Assembly: GCA_963761435.1 (NCBI GenBank)
Contig: CAVXHJ010000018.1
Location: 56,495 to 120,494, forward strand
DNA from: Roseiarcus sp963761435
Lineage (GTDB): Bacteria > Pseudomonadota > Alphaproteobacteria > Rhizobiales > Beijerinckiaceae
Direction of reading: 5' to 3'
Length of the DNA stretch: 64,000 bases
The position numbers were made by a program, and so were the translations under genes. Each line of letters starts with the position of its first letter. Within the stretch, counting starts at the first letter, position 1. Below, in pieces: positions 28,753 to 39,057 of this stretch. A model generated the notes under the pieces. It ran no database searches, was not told where the DNA came from, and was given only the letters and a program-made list of their open reading frames with translations.

Positions 28753-31700
28753 ATGTCGATCCGAGCCGCCATCCATCATCTTACCCATTACACGTACGAC
28801 CGGCCCGTTTCGCTCGGCCCGCAAATCATCCGCTTGAGGCCAGCGCCGCACAGCCGCACCCGGGTCATCTCGCATTCGCTGAAAGTGACGCCCGCCGACC
28901 ATTTCGTGAACCACCAGCAGGACCCGTACGGGAACTGGCTCGCCCGCTACGTCTTCCCCGAGATGGTCAGGGAGCTCAGGATCGAAGTCGACGTCGTCGC
29001 CGACATGACGGTCTACAATCCGTTCGATTTCTTCGTCGAGGAGAGCGCGGAGATTTGGCCGTTCGAATATGGCGAGGACTTGAGGCCCGACCTTATCATT
29101 TACCGCACGCCCGAGCCTGTCGGGCCGCGTCTCAAGGCATATTTGGACCGGATCGACCGGTCGCCGAAACGCACCGTCGATTTCATGGTCGCTCTCAACG
29201 GCGGCCTTTCGCGCGAGATCAAATATCTCATCCGGATGGAGCCTGGCGTCCAGACGCCCGAGGAGACGCTGGAGCGCGGCTCGGGCTCGTGCCGCGATTC
29301 GAGCTGGCTCCTCGTCCAGATCCTGCGCAACCTCGGCCTCGCCGCCCGGTTCGTGTCCGGCTATCTCATCCAGCTCAAGCCCGATCTCGTCGCCCTCGAT
29401 GGGCCGCCCGGCACCGACCACGACTTCACCGACCTGCACGCCTGGGCCGAGGTCTACCTACCCGGCGCCGGCTGGATCGGACTCGACCCGACGTCGGGCC
29501 TCCTGACCGGGGAAAGCCATATTCCGCTCGCCGCGACGCCGCACTATCGCAACGCCGCGCCGATTTCAGGTCTCGCGAGTTTCGCCAATGTCGATTTCGC
29601 CTTCGACATGCGCGTCGAGCGGGTCGCCGAGCATCCGCGCATCACCAAGCCCTTTTCGGAAGAAGCCTGGAAGGCGCTCGACGCTCTCGGCGAGGAGGTG
29701 GACAGGAAGCTCGTCGCCGACGATGTGCGCCTCACCATGGGCGGCGAGCCGACCTTCGTCTCGATCGACGATTTCGAAGCGGGAGAATGGAACACCGACG
29801 CCGTCGGCCCGACCAAGCGCGAGCTCGCGGATCGGCTCGTCCGGCGCCTGCGTGACCGCTTCGCGCCCGGCGGGTTCCTTCACTATGGACAAGGCAAATG
29901 GTACCCCGGCGAGTCCCTGCCACGCTGGACGTTCTCGCTCTATTGGCGCCGCGACTTGAAGCCGATCTGGCTGAACCCTGAGCGCATCGCCGTCGAGGGC
30001 ATGGACGGCGAGGCCACCAGCGCGAGCGCGCGGGCGCTTCTCGACGCGATCGCCTCCGAGCTTGGCGTCGCCACCGACTATGTCGCGCCAGCCTACGAAG
30101 ATCCGGCCGAGTGGATCGTGAAAGAGGCCGAATCTGCCGCCGAACGTCTCGCCGGAAAACTCCAAGCTCAAGGACCCGGAGGAGCGCCACCGCATCGCCC
30201 GGGTCTTCTCACGCGGCCTGACCGAGCCGTCCGGATACGTGCTGCCGGTCCAGCGCTGGCAGGCTAAGGCGGACGGACATCGCTGGCGCAGCGAGAAGTG
30301 GAAGACCCGCCGCGGCGCGCTGCATCTCGTTCCCGGCGACAGCCCGGTCGGCTATCGTCTGCCGCTCGGCGCGCTGCCCTACGTTCCCCCGGCGTCCTAT
30401 CCCTATGTCGTCGAAGCCGACCCGACCGAGCCGCGCGGGCCTCTGCCGGATTTTCACGACTCGCGCGAGCGCGCCCAGCGCGTCGCCTCGTTCGCCGCGG
30501 CGGAGGCGGGGCAGCAGGAGCGGGTCGAACAGCGGCTCGGCGACATCGACGGCGCCGTCCGCACTGCGGTCACGGTCGAGGCGCGCGACGGGCATCTCTG
30601 CGTCTTCCTGCCGCCGGTCGAGCGGCTCGAGGACTATCTCGAATTGGTCGCCGCGGCGGAGGCGGCGGCCGAGAAGGTCGGGCTGCCGGTGCAGATCGAG
30701 GGCTATCCGCCGCCGGCCGATTCGCGCATGAATGTCATTCGCGTCGCGCCCGACCCCGGCGTGATCGAAGTCAACATCCATCCCTCGTCCAGCTGGCGCG
30801 AATGCGTCGCGACGACCGAGACGATCTACGAGGAGGCGCGGCTCGCCCGCCTCGGCGCCGACAAGTTCATGATCGACGGCAAGCATTCCGGGACTGGCGG
30901 GGGCAATCACGTTGTCGTCGGCGGGGCGACGCCGCTCGACAGCCCGTTCCTCAGGCGTCCCGACCTTTTGAAAAGCCTTGTCATTCATTGGCTCAGGCAT
31001 CCGAGCTTGAGTTACTTCTTCTCCGGCCTGTTCATTGGTCCGACCAGCCAGGCGCCCCGCGTCGACGAAGCGCGCCACGACAGCCTCTACGAGCTCGAGA
31101 TCGCGCTCGCCCAAATCGCAGCGCCCGGCAAGGGCCAAGAGCCGCGGCCGTGGCTGCTCGACCGGCTGATGCGCAACCTTCTCACCGATGTCACCGGCAA
31201 CACTCACCGGGCGGAAATCTGCGTCGACAAGCTCTATTCGCCCGATGGCCCGACCGGCCGGCTCGGCCTCGTCGAGTTTCGCGGCTTCGAGATGCCGCCG
31301 GACCCGCGCATGAGCCTCGCCCAGCAATTGCTCATCCGCGCGATTCTCTCGCGGCTGTGGCGCAATCCGCTCGACGGTCCATTGCCGCGCTGGGGATCGT
31401 CGCTGCACGACCGGTTCATGCTGCCGCATTTCGTCTGGGAGGACCTGCTCGACGTGCTCGCCGATCTCAAGGCGCACGGCTACGCCTTCCGCTCCGACTG
31501 GTACGAGGCGCAGGCAGAGTTCCGCTTTCCGTTCTGCGGCGAGGTCGAATATGAGGGGGTCAAGCTCGAACTCAGGCAGGCGCTCGAGCCCTGGCATGTG
31601 CTGGGCGAGACCGGCGCGATCGGCGGCACCGCGCGCTATACCAATTCCTCGACCGAGCGGGTGCAGGTGAAGCTCTCCACGTCCGATCCGGAGCGCTATG

Positions 31701-32074
31701 CCGTCGCCTGCAACCGCCGCCGCGTGCCGTTGCGCGAGACGGCGACCAAGGGCGTCGCAGTCGGCGGGGTGCGCTTCAAAGCCTGGAAGCCGGCGATGGC
31801 GATGCATCCGACCGTGCCGGTCCAGGCGCCGCTGGTTCTGGATATTTTCGACGCCTGGAGCGGTCGCGCGCTCGGCGGCTGCATCTATCACGTCGCCCAT
31901 CCCGGCGGGCGCAGCTACGACACATTCCCAGTCAACAGCAACGAAGCCGAGGCGCGGCGCCTCGCCCGCTTCGAGGCTCGCGGTCATACTCCCGGGGCCT
32001 ACGAGCCCCCGCCGGAGACGCCCCATTCTGAGTTCCCGCTGACGCTCGATTTGAGAAGGCCGGCGGGGGTTTAG
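28753..32074 (+). CDS. Large transglutaminase-like protein with DUF2126 domain, frameshifted
   Basis: The corrected protein is about 1,106 residues. It has an N-terminal bacterial transglutaminase-like domain with catalytic Cys at about 180 (GSGSCRDSSWL), His at about 229 (DLHAWAEVY) and Asp at about 245 (GLDPTSG). A long DUF2126 region follows (GGEPTFVSIDDFEAGEWNTD and, later, DKFMIDGKHSGTGGGNH). One extra base at about 30133 breaks the frame; removing a G in GAGGCCGAATCTG gives NLPPNVSPENSKLKDPEE and joins both halves. Such proteins often sit with alpha-E and a second transglutaminase gene, which are not present here. The biological substrate is unknown. Confidence 0.85.
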
Positions 32075-32898
32075 CCTTTGCTCGGGAACGCCTTTGTGAT
32101 GTCGCTCATCGTCGGCAAATCGGCGAAAGCGTCGAACCGCCCGTGCTCGGCGATGTCCTTCGCCGCGCGCATGAACCCGCCCCACGCGGCGCGGGCGAGG
32201 GAGCCGCCGACGCTGATCCGCTTGACGCCGAGGTCCTCGAGCTGACGGCGGGTGAAGCCCGGCCAGCCCGCGAGCACGTTGACCGGCAGTTTCCCCGCGA
32301 CGCGGACGACCTCCGAGACCTCAGCCGGCGTCTTGACCAACGGCGCGTAAAGCACGTCCGCGCCCGCTTCAGCGTAAGCGGCGAGTCGGCGCAAAGCCTC
32401 GGGCAGGCCGCCAGCCTGCCGCAGGATCGCTTCGCTGCGCGCGGTCAGCAGCACTTTCTCGCCGCTTGCGTTGATCGCGGCGCGCGCCGCGCGTAATCGA
32501 TCGACGGCTTCGCCCAGACTGTAAAGGGGCGCGCGCGGGGCGCCGGTGTAGTCCTCGATCGAGAACCCGGAGACGCCCGCGCCGATGCAGAGCCGCGCGC
32601 TTTCATGGACGCCCTCCGCGTCGCGGGCGAAGCCAGCCTCGAAATCGGCGTTGAGCGGTAGATCCGTCGCTTCGGCGAGCTCGCGAAGATGACGCAGCAC
32701 GAAGGCCCGGTCGACGTCGCCATCGCCTTTGCCGGCCGCGAACGCCATGCCGGCGCTGGTGCTGGCTAACGCCTTGAACCCAAGCGAAGCAAGATATTTG
32801 GCCGACCCGACGTCGAACGGATTGGGGATCACAAAACAGCCCGGAGCAGCGTGAAGTTCGGCGAAACGAGCGCGCTTCTGAGCTGTCGTCGATGTCAT
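32071..32898 (-). CDS. Isocitrate lyase / PEP mutase family enzyme
   Basis: This 275-residue TIM-barrel enzyme has the family N-terminal segment PNPFDVGSAKYLASLGFKAL, an acidic metal-site region in LPLNADFEAGFARD, and SGFSIEDYTG. The family includes oxaloacetate hydrolases, methylisocitrate lyases and carboxyphosphonoenolpyruvate mutases; the reaction cannot be fixed from the sequence. GGAGG sits 9 nt before the ATG at 32898, so this start is preferred over the ATG 9 bp upstream. It is convergent with the transglutaminase gene, with a 4-bp overlap. Confidence 0.82.
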   Translation of the reverse strand: MTSTTAQKRARFAELHAAPGCFVIPNPFDVGSAKYLASLGFKALASTSAGMAFAAGKGDGDVDRAFVLRHLRELAEATDLPLNADFEAGFARDAEGVHESARLCIGAGVSGFSIEDYTGAPRAPLYSLGEAVDRLRAARAAINASGEKVLLTARSEAILRQAGGLPEALRRLAAYAEAGADVLYAPLVKTPAEVSEVVRVAGKLPVNVLAGWPGFTRRQLEDLGVKRISVGGSLARAAWGGFMRAAKDIAEHGRFDAFADLPTMSDITKAFPSKG

Positions 32899-32947
32899 GG
32901 GGCACATCCTCCGTCGCGCTCTTCGCGGTGCGCGGGCTTACTAGACG

Positions 32948-33556
32948 TCACGCTTCGCGCGGCTTCTCCAATTGCCAGGTCAGATTAGCGCGTACAGCAG
33001 GCCATTCGCCAGCGATGATCGAGTAGGAGCAGGTGTCGCGCAAACTTCCGTCCGCCATTCGCATATGGTTCCGCAGCACTCCATCCAGCTTGGCTCCAAG
33101 CCGTTCGATGGCCCGTCGGCTCGCCTGATTCAACAAATGTGTACGGAATTCGACTGCGATGCAGTCGAGCTCCTCGAACGCGTGGCCCAAAAGCAAAAGC
33201 TTGCACTCGGTGTTGAGCGCCGAGCGCTGGACCGAGCGCCTGTACCAGGTCCCGCCTATCTCCAGCCGTCGGTTCGGAGCATCGATGTTCAAATAGGTGG
33301 TCATGCCGACCGGGGCGCCATTTTGGATATTGATCACGGCGAACGGCAACATCGAACCCGCCTTGCGCAGCGCAAGGCGGCGGACGATCTCCGCTCTCAT
33401 ATTCTCGGGCGAGGGAATGAATGTGTACCAAAGTCGCCACAGTTCGCCGTCCTTCACCGCTTCGATCAGAGCGTCACAATGGGCTTGCGTCAGTGGCTCG
33501 AGACGGACAGATTTACCCTTGAGGACGACGGCGGGCGGCCATAGGTCTTCGGTCAC
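32948..33556 (-). CDS. GNAT N-acetyltransferase (RimL-like)
   Basis: This 202-residue acetyltransferase has the segments VRLEPLTQAHCDALIEAV at the N-terminus and NQASRRAIERLGAKLDGVLR near the C-terminus. They are typical of the RimL/RimJ subgroup that acetylates protein N-termini or small amines. Its start overlaps the end of the neighbouring GNAT gene by 4 bp, so the two are co-transcribed. Substrate unknown. Confidence 0.8.
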   Translation of the reverse strand: MTEDLWPPAVVLKGKSVRLEPLTQAHCDALIEAVKDGELWRLWYTFIPSPENMRAEIVRRLALRKAGSMLPFAVINIQNGAPVGMTTYLNIDAPNRRLEIGGTWYRRSVQRSALNTECKLLLLGHAFEELDCIAVEFRTHLLNQASRRAIERLGAKLDGVLRNHMRMADGSLRDTCSYSIIAGEWPAVRANLTWQLEKPREA

Positions 33557-34267
33557 TTCTCGCGTCTCGGCATGAGATCCGAGAGCTTCTGCTTCTGACG
33601 GCCCTTCTCATCAAAATTGGCCGGCGCGAGCCAGCGCTCGTACGCGGCCTTGCGCGCCGGCCACTCGCTGTCGAGCATCGCGAACCACGCCGTGTCGCGA
33701 TTGCGGCCCTTGACGATCATGTGCTGGTGGAAAATCCCTTCGAAGGTGAAGCCGAAGCGTTCCGCGGCGCGACGGGACGGCGCGTTGAGCGCGTTGCACT
33801 TCCACTCGTAGCGGCGATTGCCGAGCTCATCGAAAACATAACGCGCAAACAGATATTGCGCCTCCGTCGCGCCGGCCGTCCGCTGCATCGCGGGGGTATA
33901 GAGGATGTTGCCGACCTCGATCACGCGATTGGGCGGATCGACGCGCATGAAGGTCTGATAGCCCACCGCCTGCCCGCTAGGCGTTGTCGATCACGGCGAA
34001 GAACAGCGGATCAGTCGAGCGGGCCTTGGCCTCGAGATTGGCGCGAAATTCGTCAAGGCTCGTGTAGGGACCGTCGAACAGGTAGGTCCATACGGCCTTG
34101 CGCGCCGCATCGCCGTTCGAACCCTCATAGAGCGCCTGGGCGTGCACGTGCGGATCGAGAGGGACGAGTGTGATCCACCGCCCTTCGAGCGTGACCCGCG
34201 CCGGCCGCTTGGCCGGATGCGAGTCAACGAGGGGACCGATGGGCTGAGTCGTTGGAGGCGTGGTCAC
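33553..34267 (-). CDS. GNAT N-acetyltransferase, frameshifted
   Basis: The first part (VTLEGRWITLVPLDPHVHAQ up to DPLFFAVIDNA) ends at a TAG created by one extra base near 33979. Removing that base gives DNASGQAVGYQTFMRVDPP and continues through NAPSRRAAERFGFTFEG to a basic tail. The corrected protein is about 237 residues. It is a paralogue of the following GNAT gene and is translationally coupled to it. Confidence 0.78.
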
Positions 34268-34306
34268 GTCTTGTCTCTGTTCGGCTCTCCAATGCGCAAG
34301 CTGCCG

Positions 34307-34717
34307 TCAAATCCAACTGTTGGCGTCAGACTTTGCAAAGTCATCTCCTTTGAACAGGAGCTTCGCGCCCAGGGCCCGTGCGCCAGCGTACGAAAGGCAA
34401 TCGGCGAAATTCAATCGCGCAGGATGTCGGCCCCGGCCAAAATTCTCGAAACATTCGACGGCCGCGCGCGCGATCCCTGCGTCGATTGCGATCTCCTCCA
34501 CATTCGCGCTCCCCAGAAATTTGTCGAACTGCCCCTGAGCGGCGGCCGGCGAAATATCGAGTCTCGACGCCAAAACCATCGCCGTTTCCAGACGAACAAC
34601 GCTAGACGTCACACGTCGCTCCGCAGTCTCTATTTCGATCTCGAAGCCGCGCCGGTCAGATTCTAAAGCGAGGATCGCCACGAAGACAGAGGTGTCGATG
34701 AAGATCAGTGACCCCAA
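34307..34717 (-). CDS. vapC: VapC-type PIN-domain toxin
   Basis: This 136-residue PIN endoribonuclease has the acidic catalytic residues D8 (FIDTSVFVAIL), E44 (VRLETAMVL), D106 (NFADCLSYAGA) and an Asp pair at 125-126 (KGDDFAKSD). VapC toxins cleave tRNA or rRNA unless bound by VapB. It overlaps vapB by 13 bp, the usual antitoxin-first arrangement. It appears complete. Confidence 0.88.
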   Translation of the reverse strand: MGSLIFIDTSVFVAILALESDRRGFEIEIETAERRVTSSVVRLETAMVLASRLDISPAAAQGQFDKFLGSANVEEIAIDAGIARAAVECFENFGRGRHPARLNFADCLSYAGARALGAKLLFKGDDFAKSDANSWI

Positions 34718-34944
34718 AGCTCGTCGATTTCTTCTTTTGTCACGTCACGCGGATTGGGTCCGGCCATCGCCCTCGTCTCGCGGGCGAGCTCCTCCAGTCG
34801 CTCGCGCAGCGGCCGTTTGTCGCGCTCGCGCTTCAGTTCGCTGCGCAGCGCATGAGCGATCGCCTCGGTCATATTGGTCTTCCGCAGGTTGGCGAGTTCG
34901 CGCGCGAGTTCGCCAACCTCCGGATCGCGAATGCTGATGCCCAT
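34705..34944 (-). CDS. vapB: VapB-type antitoxin (PSK/Rv0623-like)
   Basis: This 79-residue antitoxin has a short N-terminal DNA-binding segment (ISIRDPEVGELARELANL) and a charged helical tail that would wrap VapC. The ATG is at 34942-34944. A long palindrome 10 nt upstream is the expected autoregulatory site. Confidence 0.87.
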   Translation of the reverse strand: MGISIRDPEVGELARELANLRKTNMTEAIAHALRSELKRERDKRPLRERLEELARETRAMAGPNPRDVTKEEIDELWGH

Positions 34945-34954
34945 GGCAGGCCTC

Positions 34955-34984
34955 GTCTATACAATTGATAATCAATGTATAGAC
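34955..34984. promoter_or_regulatory. VapBC operator palindrome
   Basis: GTCTATAC and GTATAGAC form the outer arms, with ATTGAT and ATCAAT as the inner arms around a central A. The dyad is perfect except for one bulged A. It lies directly upstream of vapB and is far more AT-rich than its surroundings. VapB-VapC complexes repress their own promoters through such sites. Confidence 0.7.
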
Positions 34985-34998
34985 GACAGCCAGCTGCG

Positions 34999-36819
34999 TC
35001 AATGGTTGTCGCGAGGCACACCCATCGTCTGCGCCAGGCGCTGGTACTGGACGGCAGGCTTGAGCACCATGCCTTCGTCGAACTGCGCCACCATCTCGCG
35101 CTGGATCTGCTGCCAGGGCGTCTGGCTCTTGGGATAGGGGAACCCGCCGTTTTGGGCGAGCGTAGCGCGGCGCTCATTCAGCTCCTCGTCCGAGATCAGG
35201 ATGTTGGCGGTCCCCTTCTTGAGATCGATGCGCACCCGGTCGCCGGTCTTGATCAGCGCCAATCCCCCTCCCGCCGCCGCCTCAGGCGAAGCGTTGAGGA
35301 TCGAGGGCGAGCCGGAAGTGCCGGACTGCCGGCCGTCGCCGACGCAAGGGAGCGCGTGCACGCCTTTTTTGAGAAGCGCCGCCGGCGGCTGCATGTTGAC
35401 CACCTCCGCCCCGCCCGGATAGCCGATCGGCCCTGTGCCGCGAATGAACAGAATGCTGTGTTCGTCGATCTTGAGCTTTGGATCGTCGATGCGGTGGTGA
35501 TAGTCCTCGGGGCCCTCGAATACGATCGCCCGTCCCTCGAACGCGTCTGGATCTTTTGGGTTCGAGAGGAAACGGGCGCGGAATTCCTTGTCGATGACGC
35601 TCGTCTTCATGATCGCGTCGTTGAACAGATTGCCGCTAAGCACGATGAATCCTGCGTCCTCCCTCAACGGCTTGTCGATCGGGAAGATCACGTCCGGATC
35701 GTCCGAATGGATCTTGGCGCAGTTCTCTCCCATCGTCTTGCCGTTCACGGTCAGCGCCTTCTCGTGGATGAGCTTGCGCTTCATGAGTTCGTTGACGACG
35801 GCCGGAACGCCGCCGGCGCGGTGATATTCCTCGCCGAGATATTTGCCGGCGGGCTGCATGTTCACGAGCAGCGGCACCTTGTGCCCGATCGTCTCCCAAT
35901 CCTCAATCGAGAGCGGCACGCCGATGTGGCGGGCGATTGCGTTGATGTGGATCGGCGCGTTGGTCGAGCCGCCAATGGCGCTGTTGACGACGATCGTGTT
36001 CTCGAACGCCTCGCGCGTCAGGATGTCCGACGGCTTCAGATCCTCCCATACCATCTCCACGATTCGCTGGCCGGTCCGATAGGCGATCTGGCCCCGCTCG
36101 CGGTGGGGCGCGGGGATCGCCGCGCAGCCGGGCAGGCTCATGCCGAGGGCCTCGGCGAGCGAGTTCATGGTCGAGGCCGTGCCCATCGTGTTGCAATGGC
36201 CGACCGAGGGCGCGGACGAAGTGACGATCTCCATGAACTGCTCGTAGTCGATCTTGCCCTCGGCAAGATCGGCGCGCGCCTGCCAGACGACGGTGCCAGA
36301 ACCGCTGCGCTGACCGTGGTGCCAGCCGTTAAGCATGGGTCCGCCGGAGAGAACGATCGCCGGAATATTCACTGTCGCCGCCGCCATGATGCAGGCAGGG
36401 GTCGTCTTGTCGCAGCCGGTCGTGAGCACGACGCCGTCAATGAAGTAGCCCATCAGGATCTCGACAAGGCCGAGATAGGCGAGATTGCGGTCGAGCGCGG
36501 CGGTCGGCCGTTTTCCCGTCTCTTGAATCGGGTGAACCGGAAATTCGAACGCGAGGCCCCCGGCCGCGGTGATCCCGTCGCGCACCCGCTTGGCGAGTTC
36601 GAGATGGTGGCGATTGCAGGGAGAAAGATCGGAGCCGGTTTGCGCAATGCCGATGATCGGCTTGCCGGAACGCAATTCGCCGGGGGTCAGCCCGAAATTT
36701 AGGTAGCGCTCGATATAAAGCGCCGTCATCCCCGGATTGTCGGGATTGTCGAACCAGAGTCGGGATCGCAGGGACCGCTTCGCGTCGCCGTTCGATTTGC
36801 TCTTGGACTTCTCGGCCAT
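34999..36819 (-). CDS. IlvD/Edd-family sugar-acid dehydratase (arabinonate/xylonate type)
   Basis: This 606-residue Fe-S dehydratase has TTGCDKTTPACIMAAATVN in place of the IlvD cysteine motif, plus GHCNTMGTASTMNSLAEALG and, near the C-terminus, VGDGRQSGTSGSPSILNASP. This pattern is that of the pentonate dehydratase branch (for example L-arabinonate dehydratase of R. leguminosarum), which removes water from sugar acids. The start at 36819 follows GGGAGG. No sugar dehydrogenase or aldolase gene is next to it, so the substrate remains open. Confidence 0.82.
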   Translation of the reverse strand: MAEKSKSKSNGDAKRSLRSRLWFDNPDNPGMTALYIERYLNFGLTPGELRSGKPIIGIAQTGSDLSPCNRHHLELAKRVRDGITAAGGLAFEFPVHPIQETGKRPTAALDRNLAYLGLVEILMGYFIDGVVLTTGCDKTTPACIMAAATVNIPAIVLSGGPMLNGWHHGQRSGSGTVVWQARADLAEGKIDYEQFMEIVTSSAPSVGHCNTMGTASTMNSLAEALGMSLPGCAAIPAPHRERGQIAYRTGQRIVEMVWEDLKPSDILTREAFENTIVVNSAIGGSTNAPIHINAIARHIGVPLSIEDWETIGHKVPLLVNMQPAGKYLGEEYHRAGGVPAVVNELMKRKLIHEKALTVNGKTMGENCAKIHSDDPDVIFPIDKPLREDAGFIVLSGNLFNDAIMKTSVIDKEFRARFLSNPKDPDAFEGRAIVFEGPEDYHHRIDDPKLKIDEHSILFIRGTGPIGYPGGAEVVNMQPPAALLKKGVHALPCVGDGRQSGTSGSPSILNASPEAAAGGGLALIKTGDRVRIDLKKGTANILISDEELNERRATLAQNGGFPYPKSQTPWQQIQREMVAQFDEGMVLKPAVQYQRLAQTMGVPRDNH

Positions 36820-36971
36820 CTGTCCTTGCCTCCCTGACGCGCGCCTTGCGCGCGACGAACCGCCAGTATGAGGCGGGAGAGGATGCGAATCAACGCTTTG
36901 CCGGTTCGCGGGCAGAACCTCGCCAGCGCGCCGCCAGAATCGATCGAGCAAAAAGGGCGATTCGCGCACGC

Positions 36972-37553
36972 CTATACGCCGAGCGGCGAAACGCCGAACA
37001 GCCAGAGGTGCAGCCAGAAAACGAAGACCGCCCAAAGCGCGAGCCCGACCGCAATCGCGCCGATCGTCGCGCCGAGATTCGCCTGGGGATAGACGACGCC
37101 GTTCCGGCGATCGCGGCCGTATGCGCTCACGAGGTCCGCCAGAGCCCAGAGGAGGAACGCGCCGAACAGCACGACGTCAGCCGCCGAGCCGTTGGCGATA
37201 AGGTGCCCGACGCTCCAGGCGGCGATGGCCCAGACCATCGGATGATGAACGGCGACCGCTATGTGGCTTCGCTTGAAGAAGTAACCGCCGAGCAGCACCA
37301 TGGCGATGAGCATCAGCAGCATCGTCGCGTGACGCGCTCCCGCCGGGGGCGTCCAGAGCACGGGCGCCGCCCAGCGCGCATCGGCGAATCCCCAGACGAT
37401 GAGCACGAAGCCGATCACCGACAGGAGCGAATAGATCCCCTTCCAGGGGCCTTCGCCGAGCCGCGCGATCGCCTTCTCGCGGCCGCCCTCGGCGAGGATG
37501 CGGGTCGAATGAAGTCCGAGAAAGATGATGAGGCCGAGCACGAGCATCGCCAT
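36972..37553 (-). CDS. NnrU-family membrane protein
   Basis: This 193-residue protein has about five or six membrane helices (for example MLVLGLIIFLGLHSTRIL) and the family segment VHHPMVWAIAAWSVGHLIANG. NnrU was named from denitrification loci, but most homologues occur outside them and their role is unclear. No other denitrification gene is in the window. Confidence 0.82.
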   Translation of the reverse strand: MAMLVLGLIIFLGLHSTRILAEGGREKAIARLGEGPWKGIYSLLSVIGFVLIVWGFADARWAAPVLWTPPAGARHATMLLMLIAMVLLGGYFFKRSHIAVAVHHPMVWAIAAWSVGHLIANGSAADVVLFGAFLLWALADLVSAYGRDRRNGVVYPQANLGATIGAIAVGLALWAVFVFWLHLWLFGVSPLGV

Positions 37554-37700
37554 CGGAAATCCGCCTTCACAACGGGAATCGACCGTCCGCGTGCGAAAGC
37601 TACGCGCCCAGCCGCGCCAAAGGCAACCGCGGCCCGCTCTTGCGCCTTGTCCGAAGGCGCCGCATGGACGATGGCTCGCGCTCTTTCAGGGGTCCTCGCG

Positions 37701-38468
37701 ATGTCCTGGTCAGCCGCCCAATACGTCAAATTCGAGGAGGAGCGCACCCGGCCGGTTCGGGACCTCGTCGCGCGAATTCCGCTCGCGAATGTTTCAAGCG
37801 CCGCTGACCTTGGCTGCGGTCCGGGCAACTCGACCGAGGTGCTGCGCGAGCGCTTTCCGCATGCGGACATCGTCGGCGTCGACTCTTCGTCCGACATGAT
37901 CGACGCGGCGCGAAAGCGGCTGCCCGGCATTGCCTTCGAGGTCGCCGATATTCGGCAATGGCGCCCGGACGACACGCCCGACGTGATCCTCGCCAACGCC
38001 GTGCTGCAGTGGATTCCAGAGCACGAGACTCTCATGCCGGCGCTGATCGCAAGGCTTGGTCCCGGCGGCGCGCTCGCCGTCCAGATTCCCGACAATCTCG
38101 ACGAACCGTCGCACCGCCTCATGCGCGAGATCGCAGGCGCGGGTCCGTGGGCGGGGAAGCTCAAGGACGCCGCCAAGGCGCGCGCCGAGCGCCACGGCGC
38201 CGAATGGTATTTCCGCCTGCTCCGCGCGCACGCGTCGCATGTCGACGTCTGGCGCACGACCTACCACCATCCGCTCGCCGGCGCCCATGCGATCGTCGAA
38301 TGGGTAAAGGGAACCGGTCTTCGCCCGTTCATCGACCCGCTCGATGAGAGCGAGCGCGAGGCGTACCTCGCGCGCTACGAAGCGGCGATCGCCAGGGCCT
38401 ATCCGGCCGAGGCCGACGGGACCGTGCTTTTGCCGTTTCCGCGCCTCTTCTTTGTCGCCACGCGATGA
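37701..38468 (+). CDS. tam: Trans-aconitate 2-methyltransferase
   Basis: This 255-residue SAM-dependent enzyme methylates trans-aconitate, a spontaneous by-product of the TCA cycle that inhibits aconitase. SAM motif I is ADLGCGPGNSTEVL, followed by the family segments ANAVLQWIPEHETL and AVQIPDNLDEPSHRLMRE. The ATG at 37701 starts at the usual MSWSAAQYVKFEEERTRP. An ATG at about 37671 is a weaker alternative. Confidence 0.9.
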   Translation: MSWSAAQYVKFEEERTRPVRDLVARIPLANVSSAADLGCGPGNSTEVLRERFPHADIVGVDSSSDMIDAARKRLPGIAFEVADIRQWRPDDTPDVILANAVLQWIPEHETLMPALIARLGPGGALAVQIPDNLDEPSHRLMREIAGAGPWAGKLKDAAKARAERHGAEWYFRLLRAHASHVDVWRTTYHHPLAGAHAIVEWVKGTGLRPFIDPLDESEREAYLARYEAAIARAYPAEADGTVLLPFPRLFFVATR

Positions 38469-38540
38469 TGCCAAGCCATTTGCCCGCTCCTGTCGCGAGA
38501 GGTAGCCTCGACAACGGGAACAAGGGAACTGGAGGACGTC

Positions 38541-38861
38541 GTGCCGAAATACCTGTTCGAAGCGCGCTACACCGCGGAAGGTGACAAAGGCATCGAGAAG
38601 GAAGGCGGCACGAGCCGCCGCGAGGCTGTCCTGAAGCATCTCGCACAGATCGGCGGCAAGCTCGAAGCCATGTATTTCGCGTTCGGCGACGTTGATTGTT
38701 ACTCGATCGTCGAGCTTCCCGACAATGTGAGCGCCGCCGCGCTTTCGTTCGCCGTCAACGAGAGCGGCGCAATCGTGACCAAGACCGTCGTCCTCCTGAC
38801 GCCGGAAGAGGTGGACAAGGCGGTCAAGAAAAAGATCAGTTTCCGCGCGCCCGGCCGATGA
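38541..38861 (+). CDS. GYD-domain protein
   Basis: This 106-residue protein has a GTG start and GGAGG a few bases upstream. The GYD-type segment is AMYFAFGDVDCYSIVELPDN. GYD proteins are small ferredoxin-like-fold proteins without a clear function. It stands between tam and tRNA-Arg on the same strand. Confidence 0.78.
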   Translation: MPKYLFEARYTAEGDKGIEKEGGTSRREAVLKHLAQIGGKLEAMYFAFGDVDCYSIVELPDNVSAAALSFAVNESGAIVTKTVVLLTPEEVDKAVKKKISFRAPGR

Positions 38862-38922
38862 CATCCGTGAGGCCGGCGCGCTTCCACGCGGCCTGCCCTT
38901 CATGTTAAGGGGCGGGCCTCAA

Positions 38923-38999
38923 GCGCCCGTAGCTCAACTGGATAGAGTATCGGTCTTCGAAACCGAGGGTTGGGGGTTCAAGCCTCTCCGGGCGCGCCA
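38923..38999 (+). tRNA. tRNA-Arg(TCG)
   Basis: Acceptor GCGCCCG pairs with CGGGCGC. The D-arm contains TAGCTCAACTGGATAGAG, the anticodon stem TCGGT/ACCGA encloses loop CTTCGAA with anticodon TCG, and the T-arm is GGGGGTTCAAGCCTCTC. CCA is encoded at 38997-38999. Total length is 77 nt. Confidence 0.95.
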
Positions 39000-39057
39000 C
39001 GCGACTCTTCGAGGGCCTTTGGAGGCCGGTGAAGTTCCGCCCCGGTTTGCGTCCTCT

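Noticed and set aside
30209..32185. 658-codon minus-strand frame opposite the transglutaminase/DUF2126 gene
   Set aside because: It is an antisense shadow with low-complexity composition. It also helps show that the plus-strand gene is continuous in coding bias across its frameshift.
34975..36702. 575-codon plus-strand frame opposite the sugar-acid dehydratase
   Set aside because: It overlaps the complete dehydratase on the other strand and starts inside the vapB operator; no recognisable motifs.
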